Below the pieces are notes generated by a model, which had not been told where the DNA came from, did no database searches, and saw only the letters and a program-made list of their open reading frames with translations. Source: Ignavibacteriota bacterium (lineage in GTDB: Bacteria > Bacteroidota > Ignavibacteria > Ignavibacteriales > Melioribacteraceae). From it: DNA of 64,000 bases. Position numbers and translations under genes: made by a program. Below are positions 61,334 to 64,000 of the stretch, in pieces; the stretch's first letter is position 1; each line of letters starts with the position of its first letter. The stretch is from contig JADJOX010000007.1 of NCBI GenBank assembly GCA_016713565.1, positions 1,044,501-1,108,500 of the forward strand, in the 5' to 3' direction.

Positions 61334-61977
61334 ATATAAAAGTAAAAATTTGCTGTATATCAAGTTTACAGGAAGCGGAATTAGCTATTGAATTGGGTGC
61401 TTCCGCAATTGGATTGGTTTCGGAAATGCCCAGTGGTCCTGGTGTAATTTCAGAAAATTTAATTTCAGAAATTGCAACTTCAGTTCCTAAAAATATTGAT
61501 ACTTTTCTTTTAACAAGCAAGCAAAGCTCAAAAGAAATTGTTGAACAATTGAAAAGATGCAAAACAAATACAGTTCAAATAGTAGATAATTTGGTTTCGG
61601 GAAGTTATTCAATTATTAGAAATGAAATTCCAAAAATTAAAATTGTGCAGGTACTTCACGTGCAAAATGAAAAGAGTATTGAAGACGCATTAAAAATTGA
61701 AAATTCTGTCGACGCAATTTTATTGGATTCGGGAAACCAAAATTTAGAAATAAAAGAATTGGGCGGAACCGGGAAAACTCACAATTGGGAAATTAGCAAA
61801 GCAATTGTTGAGCAAATTAAAATACCGCTTTATTTAGCCGGAGGATTGAATTCACAGAATATTATTGAAGCAATAACAACAGTAAAACCATATGGAGTAG
61901 ATCTTTGTTCAAGTGTTAGAACAAACGGTAAATTGGATAAACAAAAATTAACGGAATTTTTTAAAACACTAAACTAA
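61330..61977 (+). CDS. trpF: Phosphoribosylanthranilate isomerase-like TIM-barrel protein
   Basis: 215 residues, TrpF length. It starts VKICCISSLQEAELAIELGASAIGLVSEMPSGPGVIS, aligning with the TrpF start KICGIT...A...GADALGF...SPR. The catalytic Cys (residue 8) is kept, but the following Gly is Cys. The general acid Asp is in DAILLDSG, and the phosphate loops are GGTGKTHNW, LAGGLNSQN and GVDLCSSVRTNGKLD. It would isomerise N-(5'-phosphoribosyl)anthranilate in tryptophan synthesis. No other trp genes are nearby, and the SPR motif is altered (MPSGPG), so it may be a paralogue with a shifted substrate. GTG start overlapping the GNAT stop. Confidence 0.78.
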   Translation: MNIKVKICCISSLQEAELAIELGASAIGLVSEMPSGPGVISENLISEIATSVPKNIDTFLLTSKQSSKEIVEQLKRCKTNTVQIVDNLVSGSYSIIRNEIPKIKIVQVLHVQNEKSIEDALKIENSVDAILLDSGNQNLEIKELGGTGKTHNWEISKAIVEQIKIPLYLAGGLNSQNIIEAITTVKPYGVDLCSSVRTNGKLDKQKLTEFFKTLN

Positions 61978-61988
61978 GTAAATTCATT

Positions 61989-62732
61989 ATGAAAAATATA
62001 TTATACATCTTTGCCGCTATATCAATTATTTCATTCACAAATTTTTGCCGTTCAAATAACGCCGAAGGTATAAACGGAAAAATAAAACCAATTTCTCAGA
62101 AAAAAATAAATGTGCCGGAACCTTCGGGATTATATTTTAATGAAGCTAAAAATACTTTATGGACAGTCAGCGATGAATCGAGCAAAATTTATAATATTGA
62201 TTTCAATGGAAACGTTTTGAATTCTTTTTCAATTAATGGTTTTGATCTTGAAGGCATTACTTTTCTTAATGACACAACTATCGCAATCATATTAGAAAGA
62301 ACAAGAGAAGTTGTTTTTCTAAATATTTCCGGCAAAGAAATTTCAAGATTTTCTTTGGATCTATACGGCAAACCAAATTCAGGTATTGAAGGAATTGAAT
62401 ATAATCCTAACAATGAACATTTATTTGTTGTAAATGAAAAAAGTCCGAGTTTGCTTATAGAAACCGATTTAAAAGGAAACATCCTTTCAAAAAAGAAAAT
62501 CGATTTTGCGAAGGATCTTTCGGGCTTATGTTATGATAAAGAAAAGAATGAACTTTGGATGATAAGTGATGAAAGCAAAGCAATATTTAAATGTTCTACG
62601 GACGGAAAAGTAATTCAGAAATATGAGGTGGATATAAAACAAATTGAAGGAATAGCGATTAATTTTTCTCAAAAAAAATTATATATAATTTCCGATCCGG
62701 AAGAAACTCTTTACTTATTTGATTTGCCATGA
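61989..62732 (+). CDS. SdiA-regulated-domain beta-propeller, exported
   Basis: 247 residues. A signal-type N-terminus (ILYIFAAISIISFTNFCRS) could be a lipoprotein or a cleaved signal. The rest is repeats of about 40 residues, EPSGLYFNEAKNTLWTVSDESSKIYNIDFNG, EGIEYNPNNEHLFVVNEKSPSLLIETD and LSGLCYDKEKNELWMISDESKAIFKC, which match the SdiA-regulated (YjiK) family of beta-propellers. Function is not established. It overlaps the DUF6544-like gene by 4 bases and follows trpF at 11 bases, part of a five-gene plus-strand run. Confidence 0.75.
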   Translation: MKNILYIFAAISIISFTNFCRSNNAEGINGKIKPISQKKINVPEPSGLYFNEAKNTLWTVSDESSKIYNIDFNGNVLNSFSINGFDLEGITFLNDTTIAIILERTREVVFLNISGKEISRFSLDLYGKPNSGIEGIEYNPNNEHLFVVNEKSPSLLIETDLKGNILSKKKIDFAKDLSGLCYDKEKNELWMISDESKAIFKCSTDGKVIQKYEVDIKQIEGIAINFSQKKLYIISDPEETLYLFDLP

Positions 62733-63568
62733 AAAAGTTTGTAATTTCTATTGTTGGAGTACTTTTTATTCTGTTCCTTTTTTTATTTTGGGGCGGAAAG
62801 GTTTATACAAAATACAGCATCAAATCGGAAATTGCTGATCTTAAAAGTCAAGTCGATTTTAAAAGAAAGAAATATTTTAATTATTCTTTAATTGAAGTAC
62901 AGCCGAAAATTATACAAAAATTCTTTAGGGCAGTAATCGATGACAGTTCGCAAACACCTAATTTTATTACGTTAAATCAGTCAGGCAATATTAAAACCGA
63001 AGAAAATTCTAATTGGTTAAATATAAAATCCATAGAATATTTTACAGCACAAAAGCCTAATTTACTTTGGGATGCGGAGATTGGCAATTCAAAATTTTTC
63101 TGGATTGAAATTGTTGACAGCTACTTAAAGAACAAAGGAAATACTTTAATAAAGATAAATTCAAGTATTACAATTGGTGATTCTTGGGGAATAGAAATCG
63201 ATAAATCTAATTTGTTTAAATATTTATCGGAAGCTGTTTACTTTCCGACTTCATTGCTTCCAAGCAAAAATTTAATTTGGAATATTCTTGATTCAAACTC
63301 AGCCGAAGTAAAATTTACAGACAAAAATACTTCCCTTGTAGCAAAAATCTTTTTCAACACAAACGGCACAATAAAAAAAATTGAAACGTTAGATAAATTC
63401 CGCCCAATGAACAACAATTATAAAGAATCGCTTTTTACAATTTATTTTTTTGATTATAAAAAACATAGTTCGTTTTTAATTCCTACATATTGTGAAGTTG
63501 AATGGGAATTGGAAAAAGGTAAATTCAAATTTGGAAAGTTTAAAATTGACGGCATAAAATATGAGTAA
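62729..63568 (+). CDS. DUF6544/DUF6920-like membrane-anchored protein
   Basis: 279 residues with one N-terminal transmembrane segment (VGVLFILFLFLFWGG, about residues 9-24). The soluble part follows the pattern I associate with DUF6544/DUF6920: LNQSGNIKTEENSNWLNIKSIEYFTAQKPNLLWDAEIG, then KYLSEAVYFPTSLLP and a C-terminal YCEVEWELEKGKFKFGKFKIDGIKYE. Function is unknown. It overlaps the upstream propeller gene and the downstream AlkD-like gene (8 bases), so it is translationally coupled to both. Confidence 0.65.
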   Translation: MKKFVISIVGVLFILFLFLFWGGKVYTKYSIKSEIADLKSQVDFKRKKYFNYSLIEVQPKIIQKFFRAVIDDSSQTPNFITLNQSGNIKTEENSNWLNIKSIEYFTAQKPNLLWDAEIGNSKFFWIEIVDSYLKNKGNTLIKINSSITIGDSWGIEIDKSNLFKYLSEAVYFPTSLLPSKNLIWNILDSNSAEVKFTDKNTSLVAKIFFNTNGTIKKIETLDKFRPMNNNYKESLFTIYFFDYKKHSSFLIPTYCEVEWELEKGKFKFGKFKIDGIKYE

Positions 63569-64000
63569 TGAATTTTCAATTGAAGAAATAATCAATATTC
63601 TTAAACAAAATAAAAATTCAAAAAATGTTGAGGGAATGGCAAAGTTTGGAATTAATCCAAAATTTGCTTTTGGAATTTCAATGCCTTTTCTAAGAAACTT
63701 TGCAAAACAAATCGGTAAAAATCATAGGCTAGCAATTGATCTCTGGGAAACAAAAATTCATGAGGCAAGAATTCTTTCAACTTTAATATCGGATCCAAAG
63801 CAGCTTACAAAACAACAAATGAATTCTTGGGTAAAAGATTTTAATTCATGGGATTTATGTGACCAGTGCTGTATAAATTTATTCCGTAAAAGTGAATTTG
63901 CGCTTGAGAAATCTCACGAATGGATTGAACGAAATGAAGAATTTGTAAGGCGTGCGGGTTTTGCCTTAGTCGCAACTTTGGCGGTTCATTCAAAAAATTT
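63561..64000 (+). CDS. DNA alkylation repair protein (AlkD/HEAT-like), 3' end outside window
   Basis: About 146 residues are visible from ATG 63561: MSNEFSIEEIINILKQNKN, MAKFGINPKFAFGISMPFLRNFAKQIG, HRLAIDLWETKIHEARILSTLISDP, WVKDFNSWDLCDQCCINLF and WIERNEEFVRRAGFALVATLAVHSKN. This is the HEAT-like repeat pattern of the DNA_alkylation (AlkC/AlkD) family, which removes 3-alkyl or 7-alkyl purines. The Trp/Asp residues in DFNSWDLCD fit the conserved active-site region. It overlaps the previous gene by 8 bases and runs off the right edge. Confidence 0.85.
   Translation, partial: MSNEFSIEEIINILKQNKNSKNVEGMAKFGINPKFAFGISMPFLRNFAKQIGKNHRLAIDLWETKIHEARILSTLISDPKQLTKQQMNSWVKDFNSWDLCDQCCINLFRKSEFALEKSHEWIERNEEFVRRAGFALVATLAVHSKN

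Noticed and set aside
1..64000. tRNA, rRNA, CRISPR, IS element or prophage
   Set aside because: No cloverleaf, regularly spaced repeats, transposase, integrase or phage structural gene was seen; the tandem pilin-like cassettes are gene duplications, not mobile-element ends.

Overview
The window is an AT-rich (about 70% A+T by eye) stretch of a bacterial chromosome. Three proteins carry C-terminal type IX secretion (T9SS) sorting domains of the 'NPFNPxTK...YNxLGxxV...SGxYxY' type. Together with a type II (GlnII-like) glutamine synthetase and a DUF5686/CarboxypepD-regulatory protein, they point to the Bacteroidota/Ignavibacteriota/Chlorobiota group, most likely an Ignavibacteria-like organism. 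This is inferred from protein flavour, not from a marker gene. Genes are densely packed with many ATGA overlaps and several TTG starts. I see no rRNA, tRNA, CRISPR array, IS element or phage gene.

Layout. 1-7.6 kb: a YbaK-type deacylase, then a co-directional run of sugar kinase, AmpG-like permease, serine hydrolase lipoprotein, nucleotidyltransferase, ABC ATPase and permease, and a LolA-like protein; the first three look like cell-wall sugar salvage. 7.8-12.5 kb: sucC, a membrane histidine kinase with a frame break at its start, an Lrp-type regulator with glutamine synthetase II, and a TerC protein. 13-18.4 kb: a secreted duplicated-domain protein, rfbA, a T9SS surface protein broken by two homopolymer frameshifts, a cell-wall amidase followed by a 26-codon membrane ORF, and an ICMT/PEMT-like methyltransferase.

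18.6-29.5 kb is the standout: a tandem array of four three-gene cassettes plus one solitary first gene. Every product begins with a short glycine-containing stretch followed at once by a hydrophobic helix. The three types look like highly diverged minor (pseudo)pilins in the order PilV/MshD-like, PilW-like, PilX-like, but without a normal prepilin leader or Glu5. No pilus machinery genes are present.

29.6-41 kb: a DUF5686 outer-membrane-type protein; a stress/signalling block (degenerate histidine kinase, CPA2 antiporter fused to an EIIA domain, double UspA, TauE/SafE exporter, large PAS/GAF histidine kinase); an unknown protein; and PPK2. 41-47.5 kb: two tandem paralogous T9SS cargo proteins of over 1000 residues.

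47.5-55.8 kb: rhodanese, FAH-family hydrolase, POT peptide transporter, an ornithine-cyclodeaminase-like reductase, a proline-racemase-like protein with the Thr substitution typical of trans-3-hydroxy-L-proline dehydratase, and a divergent secreted dipeptidyl peptidase IV. This reads as a peptide/proline/hydroxyproline utilisation module. A secreted protein of the family often mislabelled 'asparagine synthetase B' follows. 55.9-64 kb: clpX, a TPR protein, an FAD-linked oxidase and a Trm112-like protein on the minus strand, then GNAT, TrpF-like, SdiA-regulated-like, DUF6544-like and AlkD-like genes on the plus strand; the last runs off the window.
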